Source of the DNA: Cephalopachus bancanus
Lineage: Eukaryota > Chordata > Mammalia > Primates > Tarsiidae
Assembly: GCA_027257055.1 (NCBI GenBank)
Contig: JAPVLO010000003.1
Coordinates: forward strand, 9,365,501 to 9,429,500
Direction: 5' to 3'
DNA length: 64,000 bases
The notes beneath the pieces are model-generated. The model did no database searches. It saw only the letters and a program-made list of their open reading frames with translations, and had not been told where the DNA came from. A program made the position numbers and the translations under genes. Positions 33,431 to 43,899 of the stretch are shown here, in pieces; the stretch's first letter is position 1; each line of letters starts with the position of its first letter.

Positions 33431-33720
33431 GGGGGGCACAGTGACTCAAACCTGTAATCCCAGCACTTTGGGAGGCCCAGGTGAGAGAATTGCCTGAGCC
33501 CACAGGTTCGAAAACAACCTGGGCAACTTGGCAAGACCTCATCTCTACAACAAATCAAAAAATTAGCCAGGCGTGGTAGCGTGCACCTATCCTTCTGGCT
33601 ACTTGGAAGGCGGAAGGATGGCCTGAGCCCAACAGGACAACCAATGGGGTGGCTGTGAGTGTGCATGTCACTGCACTCCATCCTGGATGACGGAGTGAGA
33701 CTCCAACTCAAAAAAAAAAA
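33431..33720 (+). mobile_element. Alu dimer
   Basis: Dimer with a G7 run at the very start and an A10 tail. The right arm has lost a few bases at ACTTGGAAGGCGGAAGG. Confidence 0.9.
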
Positions 33721-33721
33721 C

Positions 33722-34258
33722 TACTTATGGTATAGGAGCAAAGTATAGAAAAAAGCACAAGGAGTACTGCAGGGATGCTGGTGCTGGTGACAGTGAGATG
33801 TTACCCGCCTTTCTCACATTCTCTTGGTGGAATGCAGTCATAAGCATCTATTTCTCATGGGTGTGTGTGGGTTGACTAATGGTTAGTGGGGCGCAGCTGG
33901 GGGCTCTGCTTCAAGCTGGTGTCCAGCTGGGCTTGGCTCCTCTTTGAGGATTGAGCTCTGGGCTGTTCCACATGTGTTCATTCTGGGTTCCAGACTAAAG
34001 AGGCAGCAGTTGCCAGAGGAAGCTCTTCTCATAGAAATGGCAGGCTTGGGCTTGCGAGTGACTCGGATGGGTGTACCCACATTCCATTGGCCAAAGCAAA
34101 TCATAGAGCCAAGACCAGAAGCAGGGGGAAATATGTTTTTCCTTTTACGGGAACAACTACAAAGTCACGTCAAGACAAAGAGCATGGATACCAGGAGGGG
34201 TGGAGAGTTAGGGCCCATAATTCCATCTACAGCATACTTTCTTTTTCCTTTTCTTTTT
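33722..34258. other. Unassigned sequence
   Basis: No gene or repeat was recognised. A 161-codon plus-strand frame (33944-34429) runs into the following Alu and is not protein-like. Confidence 0.4.
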
Positions 34259-34266
34259 TTATTTTT

Positions 34267-34298
<32 letters not shown>

Positions 34299-34540
34299 CT
34301 TGGAGTAAGGATCTCACTCTTTTGTCCAGCCTGGAGTGCAGTGGCACAATCATGGCTCACCACAGCCTCAACCTCCTAGGCTCAGGCGATCCTTCCACTT
34401 CTGAGAAGCTAATTTTTTTTTTTTTTTAAGGGATGAGATCTCACTGTATTGCCCAGGCTGGTCTCAAACTCCTGGGCACAAGCAGTCCTTCTGCCTTGGC
34501 CTCCCAAAATGCTGGGATTACAGGCATGAGCTACCTTTGG
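34259..34540 (-). mobile_element. Alu dimer, old, antisense, with deletion
   Basis: The tail is (TTTA)n at 34264-34300. Right-arm text stops after CCTTCCACTTCTGAGAAGCT, where the middle of the element is shortened, and the left arm resumes after a T15 run. Confidence 0.88.
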
Positions 34541-35389
34541 TCTAAGAGTAAAGCATATTTAGAAGCAAGTGGAGGAAGCCTTTAGAAGATTCCAGAAAGA
34601 GTCCTGAGCAGAAGGCCTCTTGAGAAAAGCTCTGACCTTCCTATAGCAAAAACCTGAGGTGATTCCACAGGAAGAATGCCAGGAGAATAAATGTTCTGGA
34701 CTCCTTTGAGTCTTCTCCCCGGGGCTGCTCATGGGCTGAACACAACTGGAAGCCAGAAAGTACAGGAGCTCTTTTGAAAAAATAAAGGTCAGGATCCCAG
34801 GACAGATAGCGATGTGGAATACAGCAAGAGTAAGTCTGGAGGGACATAAAGAGGAAATGAGAGCACAGCACTGGCCAGCTAGCAGAGCAGGATAAAGGAA
34901 GGTGGTGGGCAGCTAAAGAGGAGAGGTTTGGCGTGTGAGCAAAAGCCTCAGCACCCTCCAGGTATAGTCCAGGAAAATGCAGAGCCAGTGAACTCAGAAG
35001 TTGCAAAACCTGTAGGTGGTCTGCACCGCCACCTGGACATCTGATCCAGGGGGACCGACAGTACACCAAGCCCTCCGAGAGAGGCTTTTCCTCCCGTGAG
35101 GGAAAGACACAGCTGGAGGTGGAAACGGGCAATTAAGACTGATTGTCTGACTCAGCAATCAAATTAGGCTGTGACGGCTAATGATAGTCAAGAAAGGCAA
35201 GTTGCTAGTGGGAGCTGGGAGCAGGCAGGCAATCAGTGCAGAGAATGATGCTTGAGAGGATCTGGGATGAGGCTCTGTGTCCAAGGGATCTAGAGAGCCA
35301 CCTCCCAAAACACAATGCTTTACTCAGACTCGTCAACCCTCCCCTGGTAAGGTATTAGGAAACTCTTAACCTGTGTTTGCTTTGTTTTG
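34541..35389. other. Unassigned sequence with a 163-codon antisense open frame
   Basis: The frame at 34641-35132 (minus) is the longest outside recognised repeats. It opens at a TTG, not an ATG. It is rich in Leu/Ser/Cys/Pro and shows no domain that I recognise. The surrounding purine-rich text could be an old antisense LTR, but I cannot name one. Confidence 0.4.
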
Positions 35390-35403
35390 GTTTTTTGCTA
35401 ATT

Positions 35404-35711
35404 TTTGTTGTTGTTGTTGTTTTTTGGGGGTTTTTTTGAGTTGGAATCTCACTCTGTCGCCCAGACTGGAGTGCAGTGGCCACTCCCGGCCACCGCAGCC
35501 TCACCCTGCTGGACTCTGGTGATCCTTCTGCCTCAGCCTTCCAAGTAGCTGGAACTACAGGCGTGCGCTACCACGCCCGGCTGATTTTTGATTTATTGTA
35601 GAGATGAGGGCTCGCCAAGTTGCCCAGGCAGGTCTCGAACCCGCGGGCTCAGGCAATCCACTCACTTCAGCCTCCCAAAGGTACGGGATTACAGGCCACT
35701 GAGCCCGGCTT
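35404..35711 (-). mobile_element. Alu dimer, young tarsier-type, antisense
   Basis: Perfect 14-bp target duplication GTTTTTTGCTAATT (35390-35403 and 35712-35725). The tail is T-rich with GTT units. Confidence 0.95.
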
Positions 35712-35737
35712 GTTTTTTGCTAATTGTATAAAAATTT

Positions 35738-36102
35738 GTCAATCTTTTGTTTTGTTTTGTTTTTTTGATAGATATGTGGGGTACAAGTCAGGATTAGTTA
35801 CACAAGCAGGCTGCGTGCAAGTAAAGTTTGTACCTCCAACTGGCCCTCACTTTCCCTGGTTTAGGACCAGGAATCCCTTGTGTTGCTACATGACCCTTCC
35901 TTCCCCCATCAGCAGTGTCCACCGACCGCCAACCCCTCCCTTGTGCTAATGTGATTAGTGTTCATGTCCCACTTATGAGTGAGAACATGCGGTATTCAGT
36001 TGTTTCTATGAAAGATCGCTGAGTATGGTGGTCTCCACCTCCATCCAATTTGCTGCAGATTCCATGATTTTATTCTTCCTTATGGCTGCGTAATACTAAG
36101 AA
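35738..36102 (-). mobile_element. Young 5'-truncated L1 3' end, antisense
   Basis: From the poly(T) at 35741-35767 through GTGGGGTACAAGTCAGGATT to GAGTGAGAACATGCGGTATT and TATGGCTGCGTAATACTAAG, it equals the 3' UTR and last ~100 bp of ORF2 of the L1 at 51.6 kb. Confidence 0.88.
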
Positions 36103-36208
36103 GCACTTAATCTTTGTTCTGGTTGTGTTTCTTGGAGACAAATTAATGTTAAATGAAGCCAATGTAACAATAATAGGCAGCAATTATTTAAATTTAAAAA
36201 AAAAAAAA

Positions 36209-36496
36209 CAGCCGGGCCTGTAATCCCAGCACACTGGGAGGTCGAGGTAAGAGAATTGCCTGAGCCCAGGGGCTCAAGACCAGCCTGGACAATACGGTGA
36301 GACTTCATCTCTACAATAAATTTTTTTAAAAAAATTAGCTGGGCGTGGTGGCACACACCTGTAGTTCTGGCTACTTGGAAGGCTGAGGTGGAAGGATTGC
36401 CTGAGCCCAGCATGGGGAGGCTGTGGTGGCCATGAACATGCCACTGCACTCCAGCCTGGGTGGCAGAGTGAAACTCCTACTCAAAAAAAAAAAAAG
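36209..36496 (+). mobile_element. Alu dimer with short left-arm deletion
   Basis: AGCCGGGCCTGTAATCCC lacks about 14 bp (the GGTGGCTCA segment). Otherwise full dimer with A13 tail. Confidence 0.9.
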
Positions 36497-36681
36497 AAAA
36501 GAAAACAACAAATAGTTATTTTATAAGCAAAGAACTCTTCCTATATGGAGGTAGGAGAGAATGACCCCCTCAAACTAAGTTCTAAGTTTTGTATGTCCAG
36601 AGACTAAAATCAGGGCTCACCTGCTTTATTAGGCCACAAAAAATTGAAGTAGCACCCCAAGCAGGCATTAGAAGGCAGATG

Positions 36682-36900
36682 TTATGTTATAGTAATCAAG
36701 AGCGTGGATTCTGAGCAAACTGCCAGAATTCAAATCCCAACTCAGCTGCTCACTACTGACTGTGAGCTCAAGCAAGTTACCTAATTCTGTGTCCTTGGTT
36801 TCCCCATCACATGGAGATGATAACAGCCTAGAGCTGTTGTTAATGCAATAGAGGTAAGAAATGTTGGCACATAGTTAATGATATCTGAAGCGCTTACTAT
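36682..36900 (+). mobile_element. MIR (MIRb-like)
   Basis: TAATCAAGAGCGTGGATTCT, AATTCAAATCCCAACTCAGC, CAAGCAAGTTACCTAATTCT and GGTTTCCCCATCACATGGAG cover the tRNA-related head and core. Confidence 0.85.
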
Positions 36901-37638
36901 TATGGGCCCAACTCAGCACTCAGGGACAGTACACCCCTACTGTACCCCATGTTACAGGTGGGAGCCTGGAGATAGTGCATTCCAGTCCTCTACTTGAGCC
37001 TGTATTTCACCTTGATCTCAGCCCAGCACTTAGTACTGCTGAGATGAGACTGCTCTCATCACATAAGGCAGGAACCCCGGGGGAAATTTCCTTTCTCCAT
37101 GAGCACTCCGACCATCTCATCCAGCATTGACTCAAGGTTGATGAGAACAATTAAAGGACTGTGCAAGGGTGCTAGCTGTAGAAGGAAATCAGTGTTTTAA
37201 TGAAAGGCATAACAAGACTACTAGAAAGACTTTGGTCCAAGGGAAAAGAAGGGTTTGACAAAGGCAGTTTGGCTCCTTGGCACAATGCAGCAGAAGTTAC
37301 TGAGGTCCCCTGTCTCCCTGGAGCTTTCTGTCCCTATGTTTTCACAGGGTGGGTTCTGTCTCCTTCTTCACTTCCCTCTCTCCCTCCTCTCTTTCTTCTT
37401 CTTCACCTTCCCTCTATCCCTTCTCTCTCAGCTCCCCTCTCTTTCTTAAACCTTCTTTTATGTCAGTTTTTACATGTGTTTGGCTCTTGGTTGTGGACCC
37501 GTATTTCTCAGTATTGTACATACAAACTTTTTAACCTTTCGATTGGGAAGCCTGGGATCTATTACACTAGCTCCATCACTAATCCACTGTCTAATTAATG
37601 GTCAGCAAGCACGTGTTACAATAAATGTGCGTCACTCA
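36901..37638. other. Unassigned sequence with a pyrimidine-rich tract
   Basis: The 37365-37445 stretch is almost pure CT (CTTCACTTCCCTCTCTCCC and similar). A 132-codon frame over it (37200-37598) is low-complexity in its middle. No gene was recognised. Confidence 0.45.
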
Positions 37639-37639
37639 C

Positions 37640-38235
37640 TCTTAAGTGCTTTATGTATAAAATTAATTCATTGAGTTGTTAGACCAACCCATTAGGCAGG
37701 GTCTTTTATTAGTATCATCATCACCTGTGGTATACTAGATGACTATTTACCAAATACTTGGGGTTTCCACCTTCCGAACTCCTGCTGATAGGTTTCAACA
37801 TCCCCACTCTGTTGAACTAAGGAGTGACCATATGACTTTCTTTCGCCAGTAAAGGTCATGAAGTGTCATGTGGCATTTCCAGGAAAAAGCTTTAAAGTGG
37901 GTGCTTTGCTTTGTTCTCTTTTCACTGTGTCACCATGACTGACGATGTCCCAGCGAGGGGCTGCTTTGTCAGCCTCGGTCTAAGGATGAAGAAGGCTTGG
38001 AACAGGGCCTTGACCAACTCATTAAACACAAAAAGTATGAACAAGAGGTAAACATTTGTTGTTGTCTGTCGCAGATTTTGGAGTCATTTGTTACTACAGC
38101 ATCACCTAGCTTATCCTGACTGATAAATCCCCGTTTTCAGGTAAGGAAAGTGGAGCATATTGAGAGTGTGTTTGACAGTCTGACTCCAAAGTCTAAGTTC
38201 CTAACCATTGCTCTATATTACTATTACGAGCTTCA
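37640..38235 (+). mobile_element. MIR split by an LTR insertion
   Basis: The left part ends AGTATCATCATCACC at 37725. The right part resumes with AATCCCCGTTTTCAGGTAAG at about 38126 and ends TCTGACTCCAAAGTC. Together they form one continuous MIR. Confidence 0.65.
37726..38125 (+). mobile_element. MLT1-type LTR (J/K-like)
   Basis: It starts TGTGGTATACTAGATGAC and ends CATCACCTAGCTTATCCTGA, the terminal text of older MLT1 LTRs. The interior CAGTAAAGGTCATGAAGTGT and GCTTTGTTCTCTTTTCACTG is compatible. Subfamily not certain. Confidence 0.6.
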
Positions 38236-38268
38236 GTTCCTGGTTTATGAAGCAAGGTTATCTGTACC

Positions 38269-38680
38269 TGATATAATTTAGATATTGTCCCCTCCAAATC
38301 TCATGTTGAAATCTGATCCCCAGTATTATGGAGGTAGGGCCTAGCAGGAGGTGTTTAGATCATGGGGGCAGATCCCTCACAAATGACTTGCCATTCTCAC
38401 TGTAATGAGTGAGTTCTCACTCTATTAGTTCAGGCTAGACTTGATTGTTAAAAGAGCCTGGCACCTTCCTCCTCTCTCTTGTTCCCTTTCTCTCACCGTG
38501 TGTTGCCTGCTCCCCCTTTGTCTTCTACCATGATTAGAAGCTTCCTGAGGTCCTTCCCAGGAGCAGATGCAGATGCCATGCTTCTTATACAGTCTTGCGG
38601 AAATGTGAGCCAAGTAAACCTCTCTTGTTTATTGATTATCCCGTCTTGTGTATAACTTTATAGCAAAACAGATTAAAACA
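38269..38680 (+). mobile_element. MSTA-type MaLR solo LTR
   Basis: GTCCCCTCCAAATCTCATGT, GATCATGGGGGCAGATCCCT, AGTGAGTTCTCACTCTATTA, AAAAGAGCCTGGCACCTTCC and AGCCAAGTAAACCTCTCTTG are in MSTA order, ending GCAAAACAGATTAAAACA. Confidence 0.9.
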
Positions 38681-38985
38681 ATATCCTAGTTGAAGGCAAT
38701 GAATGCTATGTCTCTGTCTGTTTCATCCATCTGATTCTCACTTATTCCATTGTCTGCTTTTTTTTCAACTTTAAACATGTAGGCAGTTTTGTTTTACAGC
38801 TGATTCTGGTTAGGCTCAAGACAACCAGGACATTCCCAGCTGCCTATAGACATTCCAATCATGTTTATGACCAGAGAACCCTACTATGCATGTTCCCAGT
38901 TCAGGACACCTGAGGAAAAACTTCCCAAACCTCCACATTAAGGGAAAATCAAGTCCCCACCAGACCCCTTACCTTTGGTGTGTTT
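38681..38985. other. Unassigned sequence
   Basis: No repeat or gene was recognised. Confidence 0.4.
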
Positions 38986-38989
38986 GGAG

Positions 38990-39232
38990 AAATAATAATA
39001 ACTGCTATCATTTATTAAGCATCTGCCATGCTCCAACAACTATACAAATATTCTTTCTAGTTCTTAAAGCTGCACTACAAAGTAGGTGTTATTCCCACTC
39101 TCCTTGATGAGGAAACTAAGGGCCCCAAACACTAAATAACATATCTAAAATCACTCACCCAGTATATTTAGGCACTCGGTTCCATTTCAGAGCCATCTGA
39201 TACTAAAGTCTGTGTTCTTTCCACCAGGCTGC
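38990..39232 (+). mobile_element. MIR
   Basis: ATTTATTAAGCATCTGCCAT, TTATTCCCACTCTCCTTGAT, GAGGAAACTAAGGGCCCC and ATACTAAAGTCTGTGTTCTT are in MIR order. Confidence 0.8.
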
Positions 39233-39234
39233 TT

Positions 39235-40105
39235 ATTGTAGAAAGCACTGCTCCAGCTGATCTTCTGGTACATTTTCTTCTATTATTTGTGACCTTCGAA
39301 GTATCTGAGTCTTTCAGCATATCCTATGCTGAATAATATTTTAAATGTTCCAAGAGACACAAAAGAGAGACTTCAGAAGAAGGGAACAGAGAGGCAGTGA
39401 GCTAAATCTAGGCATATGCCTAAGAAAGCCTTCATGTAATGGAAAAACAGAGAAGCTTGAGAAATAAGTGAGACAGGCTAAGCAGTTAGAGGTGTTGTAT
39501 TTAAATAAGGCCAAGCACAGTGCAGAGGAGACTGAGTCAAGGCTTTCTGAGCTCTCAACCGAACATTAATGAAGCAAACCTCCAAGGGAGACATCCCAAT
39601 TAGCCCTGTTTTCCAGATGATCAGACCAGGACCCTAAAGTCCGATTCCTGTTCCTGGTACTCATCTTGGAACAAAATTATCCCCGTTGAGAAGCTGTGCA
39701 CCAAATACCACTCGCACGAATAAATGTCTGATTTTTACAACAGACCTGTGTCTTGGACTTCTTGGCTGCCACTGTAGGATAATGAGCTCATTGATCATTG
39801 CTGTGTTTCAATAAATATTTTTTTCCTGATAATGAGCCAATTTATAATCTAAAACCAGACGTGTCAGGCCTGGGATCTTTTATTTTTAAAAAATGTCTCA
39901 TCATAATTGTTATTATTTGGTATTGCCATCTGGGTCTCATTTTACAAAATAAAAGACTTTCTTATGCTTCTGGAAGCTACTTCTTCCAGGATAGTGTGTC
40001 CTCAAGACACCCTCACAGCCTGGCCTCGCAAATAGCGAGTCATTCGTGTAGCCTTCTCAAAACACTTTATCCTGCGTGATCCCATTTTTAACAAAACCCC
40101 CAAAT
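39235..40105. other. Unassigned sequence
   Basis: No repeat or gene was recognised over about 870 bp. Confidence 0.45.
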
Positions 40106-40107
40106 CA

Positions 40108-40212
40108 TAACACCCCCTCATTCACACAGCTGCCATCTATGGAACGCCTGCCATATGCTGGGCCTATTGCCAGATGCTGTGGAGAATGAAAAGATGTACA
40201 AGGCACAGCCTG
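40108..40212 (+). mobile_element. L2 fragment
   Basis: ACGCCTGCCATATGCTGGGC, CAGATGCTGTGGAGAATG and GGCACAGCCTGGTCCTCAAC fit an L2 segment. Confidence 0.55.
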
Positions 40213-40214
40213 GT

Positions 40215-40718
40215 CCTCAACACTCAGTCTGAAGAGCATGAAAGAAAACTTAGTACTATTATATGATGTAAAATTTGGAAGCCATGTTAGGGTATTTTGC
40301 TTTCTTGAAGGAGATCGAGGTTTCATCAAGTCTCATTCCACCCCACCATCAAGGAAAATGATGTTGCTATAAATTGATCACATTTAGTATTTCTTGGACT
40401 ACCCTGACAGGAAGTGGTACTTTGGTTGTGAACCAAAGCTAAGGTTCCCTGGAGCTCTCCCTGGCCTCTCTGTTTTGCTATTTCTCTTCATAACTTTCTG
40501 TTTCTCCCTAGACCAGTTGAGTAAGAGAGGCCTAGGCTACCTTTTTCCCTAGGAAGGACCTTCTTTTTCTAGAGTGGAACCAAATTAAAGCCTGGGGAAA
40601 GCCCTGGGTCTACATAGGCTGGGGAAAATGCTTTCTTGCAATTTCACAGGAGGTGACATCGAGGTATGAGACATTAAGAAAAATTATTTAAAGCATGACA
40701 AGTTCAAGAGAGTGCAAC
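40215..40718. other. Unassigned sequence
   Basis: No repeat or gene was recognised. Confidence 0.4.
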
Positions 40719-40728
40719 CAGTCCTTTC

Positions 40729-40899
40729 CTTTTTATTTATTTATTGTTTTAGGAAGGGGTCTTGCCAGGCTGAAGTGCAGTGGCATGATCATAGCTCACT
40801 GCAGTCTGACTGCTCAACTCCTGGGATCAAGAGATCCTCCTGCCTCAGCCTCCCAGTAACTGGGATTACAGGCACACGCCACAGCTCCCAGCTGTCAAT
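40729..40899 (-). mobile_element. Alu single right-arm monomer (FRAM-like), antisense
   Basis: Bounded by a perfect 10-bp duplication CAGTCCTTTC (40719-40728 and 40900-40909). The body is one arm of about 150 bp plus a (TTTA) tail, so it integrated as a monomer. Confidence 0.9.
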
Positions 40900-40948
40900 C
40901 AGTCCTTTCAATATAATATTTAACTATTGTTTAAAAGGTCTATTTATG

Positions 40949-41248
40949 GCTGGGCATGGTGGCTCATGCCTGTAATTCCAACATTTTGGGAGGCCAGGTG
41001 GGTAGATTGCTTGAGCCCAGGAGTTTGAGACCAGTCTGGGCAACATAGTGAGACCTCATCTCTACAATAAATCAAAAAATTAGTAGAGCATGGTAATGTA
41101 CACCTGTAGTCCCAGCTACTTGGGAGTCTGAGGTAGAAGAATCTCCTGAGTCCAAGAGGTCAAGGCTGCCATGAGCCATGATCATCATGGTCAGGCCACT
41201 GCAGTCCAACCTGGGCAACAGAGTGAGACCCTGATCCAAAAAAAAAAA
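40949..41248 (+). mobile_element. Alu dimer, older
   Basis: Full dimer ending GACCCTGATCCAAAAAAAAA. It lies 50 bp from the antisense monomer, giving an inverted Alu pair. Confidence 0.9.
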
Positions 41249-41530
41249 GCCAGGTGGTGGCTCACACCTGTAATCACAGCAATTTGGGAGGCAGAGGCAA
41301 GAGGATTACCTGAGCCCATGGATTCAAGACCAACCTGGGCAACATGGCAAGACCTCATCTCTACAATAAATCAAAAAATTAGCTAGACGTGGTGACACAA
41401 GTAGTTTCAGCTACTTGGAAGGCTGAGGTGGAAGGATCACCTGAGCCCAACAGGTCAAGGCTGTGGTGGCCGTGAGAAGGCCACTGCACTCCAGCCTGGG
41501 CAACAGAGTGAGATTCTGACTGAAAAAAAG
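41249..41530 (+). mobile_element. Alu dimer joined head-to-tail to the previous Alu
   Basis: It begins directly in the A-tail of the preceding copy with CCAGGTGGTGGCTCACACC, lacking a few 5' bases. The right arm is shortened at GACACAAGTAGTTTCAGC. Confidence 0.9.
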
Positions 41531-41631
41531 AGTCTGTACAAGAATTATTAATATTCAATGAGAAGATACCATTTATGACTTTGCTATTTACTATTAAGGC
41601 TCAAAATTGGTGACATTGCATGTTAACTTGG

Positions 41632-41705
41632 GGTCCAAGACCAACCTGGATAACTTGGCAAGACCTCATCTCTAAAAAGAAAAAAAAAAAAGAAAAAGAA
41701 AACTA
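41632..41705 (+). mobile_element. Alu left-arm end fragment
   Basis: GGTCCAAGACCAACCTGGAT then AACTTGGCAAGACCTCATCT is the last third of a left arm, followed by an A-rich tail. No right arm follows, so it is a truncated monomer or a fragment. Confidence 0.75.
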
Positions 41706-41797
41706 TACACCACAAAATAAAGAAATATTGGACAATAACCTAAAATACAGAATAAATATCCATACCAATAGAAATAAATGATTTAAAAAATAAATGG

Positions 41798-42058
41798 GTC
41801 CAGCACTTTGGGAGGCAGAGGTGAGAGGATTGCTTGAGCCCAGAGGGTCGAGACCAGTCTGGCCAACTTGGCGAGATCTCATCTCTACAACAAATGAAAA
41901 AATTAGCCAGGTATGGTGGCGCATGCCTATAGTTCCAGCTACTTGGAAGGCTGAGGCAGAAGGATCACTTGAGCCCAACAGGTCGAGGCTGCAGTGGCCG
42001 TGACCATGCCACTGCACTCCAGTCTGACAACAGTGAAACTCCAACAGCAACGAAAAAA
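41798..42058 (+). mobile_element. Alu dimer, 5'-truncated
   Basis: It starts at GGTCCAGCACTTTGGGAGG, lacking about 35 bp of the left arm. The 3' end is altered to CTCCAACAGCAACGAAAAAA. Confidence 0.9.
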
Positions 42059-42065
42059 AGAATCA

Positions 42066-42203
42066 AATTAACCTGATTCGAATCCCAATTCCACTGTTAA
42101 TTGGCTGTGATCTTGAATGAGTCATTTAATCTTTCTAAGCTCATCCATAAGATGATGCTAGTGTTCCCTACTCATAAGATTGTCATGAGGATGACATACA
42201 AAA
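42066..42203 (+). mobile_element. MIR
   Basis: ATTCGAATCCCAATTCCACT, TCATTTAATCTTTCTAAGCT and AAGATTGTCATGAGGATG are in MIR order. Confidence 0.8.
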
Positions 42204-42204
42204 G

Positions 42205-42738
42205 CCTCTAGTTCCCTTTGGCTTGACTTTAGGGCTATTAAAAAACAATGATCCTGGGGAGGAAATGAACTTTATCTGGCCCTGAGAAGTATCTCCTTTG
42301 CACCTTCTTGGAACACTCTTTAGCAGTGCCAGGTACAGGGCCCACCCAGCAGGAAGCTGAACATATGTAACCCAGCAATTCCCAAAATACAGTTCTTAGT
42401 GCCCTCCCGGTCTCTGAGGTTCTTGGCATACTAAGAAAGAAGGGTGGTGTGCAAAGATGTAATTAAGCTTGTCTAGACTTACAGGAAAGATAAAAAGCCC
42501 AGGTGAGGTTCATGTGGGTTCTGTCCTCACTTAGAATAAGCCTGAGGGAGATTGTGAAGAGTAATCTGTTAAGGTGACTAAGTCAAGCTTCTTTCCTAGG
42601 AGATTCTGCTTGGACAAGAGTTAAAAAGCACACACAAGGCTTAGAGTTAATGATGAGTCGACTGCCAGGCAGAACTGGGATGTTCCCTGGCATGCCCCTC
42701 TGACCATGGCCCAGGCAGCAAGAGGATATTTTCCTAAG
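42205..42738. other. Unassigned sequence
   Basis: No repeat or gene was recognised. Confidence 0.4.
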
Positions 42739-42740
42739 CG

Positions 42741-42760
42741 GTCTCTCTCTCTCTCTCTCT
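42741..42760. repeat. (CT)n run
   Basis: About ten CT units directly abut the T-tail of the LTR-R mini-element and may have grown from its target site. Confidence 0.9.
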
Positions 42761-42840
42761 TTTTTTTTTTTTGAGAAAGCAGGATTTGTTGAGAGGACAG
42801 AAAAGCTCCCACAGTGGGAGGGGACCCGAAAGGGTTGCCC
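42761..42840 (-). mobile_element. LTR-R mini-element, copy 1 (candidate SINE-like family)
   Basis: On the minus strand the 68-bp body begins GGGCAACCCTTTCGGGTCC, contains the 7-bp-arm palindrome CTCCCACTGTGGGAG, a poly(A) signal changed to AACAAA, and ends CTGCTTTCTC before a tail of 12 A. It shares both ends with copies at 58208 and 61609. The text resembles the R region of ERV9-type LTRs, from cap site to poly(A) site. No U3, U5 or internal sequence is present. The target duplication is unclear because of the CT run. Confidence 0.75.
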
Positions 42841-42841
42841 A

Positions 42842-43190
42842 TAGTCTCTTTTTTTTTATCCTGCTATTGTTCCTGTTGTATTTTTGTGTGCGATCAATTC
42901 CTCACTGCACACTTAAGGGGACTTTGGATGTGTTGGGACTTTCCAATTGGATCTGCTTTACTCTAAACCGGGGGGTGGGGGGAGGGAGAGAGACTCCTAT
43001 TCTAGATTGGAATCATTATTTCCACTGTTTCATTAATCGAAGATTCAACCAGGTCACAAATGCCCAGTTTCTCAGAGATCCCCACCAGAGGGCAGTATGG
43101 GTGCTCTATGCTAAGGGACACCGTTTTTCCTGGAGTATACAACTGAGTAATGGGTCTTCTCGATTGTTTTCCTGAGTAATGAAAGAGGAA
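42842..43190. other. Unassigned sequence with a GGGGGTGGGGGG run
   Basis: A G-rich run lies at about 42969-42982. The CTCF-like site is inside this interval. No gene was recognised. Confidence 0.45.
43082..43095 (+). promoter_or_regulatory. CTCF-like core motif
   Basis: CCACCAGAGGGCAG matches the known CTCF core CCASYAGRKGGCRS at all 14 positions. Occupancy cannot be judged from sequence. Confidence 0.6.
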
Positions 43191-43196
43191 GGTAGA

Positions 43197-43290
43197 TGTT
43201 CTTGTTTTCTATTGCTGCATAACAAGTGACCACAAAGCTTGTGACTTAAAACAATTCATTAGCTCACAGTTTTGTAGGTCCAGATTCTGT
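43197..43290 (-). mobile_element. MLT1-like LTR 3' end, antisense
   Basis: TTCTATTGCTGCATAACAAG, GACTTAAAACAATTCATTAG and CTCACAGTTTTGTAGGTC are the antisense terminus of MLT1-like LTRs. Following text to about 43520 may continue the element but is not clear. Confidence 0.7.
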
Positions 43291-43299
43291 TGCTTTCAC

Positions 43300-43887
43300 A
43301 ATGACACACAGGGACAACAGTAGGTATGGCTGTCTGGGAGGAATCATCCAGGAAACTAGGGCATTTTACACCAGAGTCATAACCTTGACTAGCCAATTCT
43401 CTAAATGCTCCAGTCACTTCAGTCAAAGAAAAGAAAAGAGCAGGATTTGGAGTGCTTTTGAAGAGTGTGAGAGAGCAGCTGAAATGGGAGTTTGCTGGGT
43501 TTACAAACTTTCCTAAAATTTGACTTCAGATCAAAATTTCATTTCCTATGACAGGATAGTTGGAACTGTGTTGGATTCATCAGCACGGTGACATTTTTCC
43601 AAGTCTCAAAAGAACTCTTGCCTCTAGAACTTTTCTTCTGTGATCTGGACTCCCTTGAGGCTGCTCTTAAACTATTCTCTTTCCCAAGGTACTCTGGGAT
43701 GAACTTCTCAGGGCTTCAAAATGCAAAAGCAGCCAAAATCCTCCCTTCACTTCCCATTGCTGTTTCAAGAGACTTATAGGCTTTGCTTAGGCTTAAAGGA
43801 CACCCAAGCAGAATTGGGGTTGGTTATTCCATTCCAGCATACAAGACAGAGTTTGATGACTGCTGTCCTCTTACTTCCTCTAATATG
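43300..43887. other. Unassigned sequence, possibly old LTR remnant
   Basis: No gene was recognised. A 71-codon frame at 43301-43516 has no domain signal. Confidence 0.4.
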
Positions 43888-43899
43888 CTGGGTTTTCAG

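Noticed and set aside
33944..34429. 161-codon frame
   Set aside because: It runs from unassigned sequence into an antisense Alu and a (TTTA)n tail, with no independent coding evidence.
34641..35132. 163-codon antisense open frame as a gene
   Set aside because: It opens at TTG, has no recognisable domain, a composition typical of frames antisense to purine-rich DNA, and no splice or regulatory support.
42741..42772. CT run plus T run as a polypyrimidine tract/3' splice site
   Set aside because: The T run is the tail of the LTR-R mini-element and no exon-like sequence follows.
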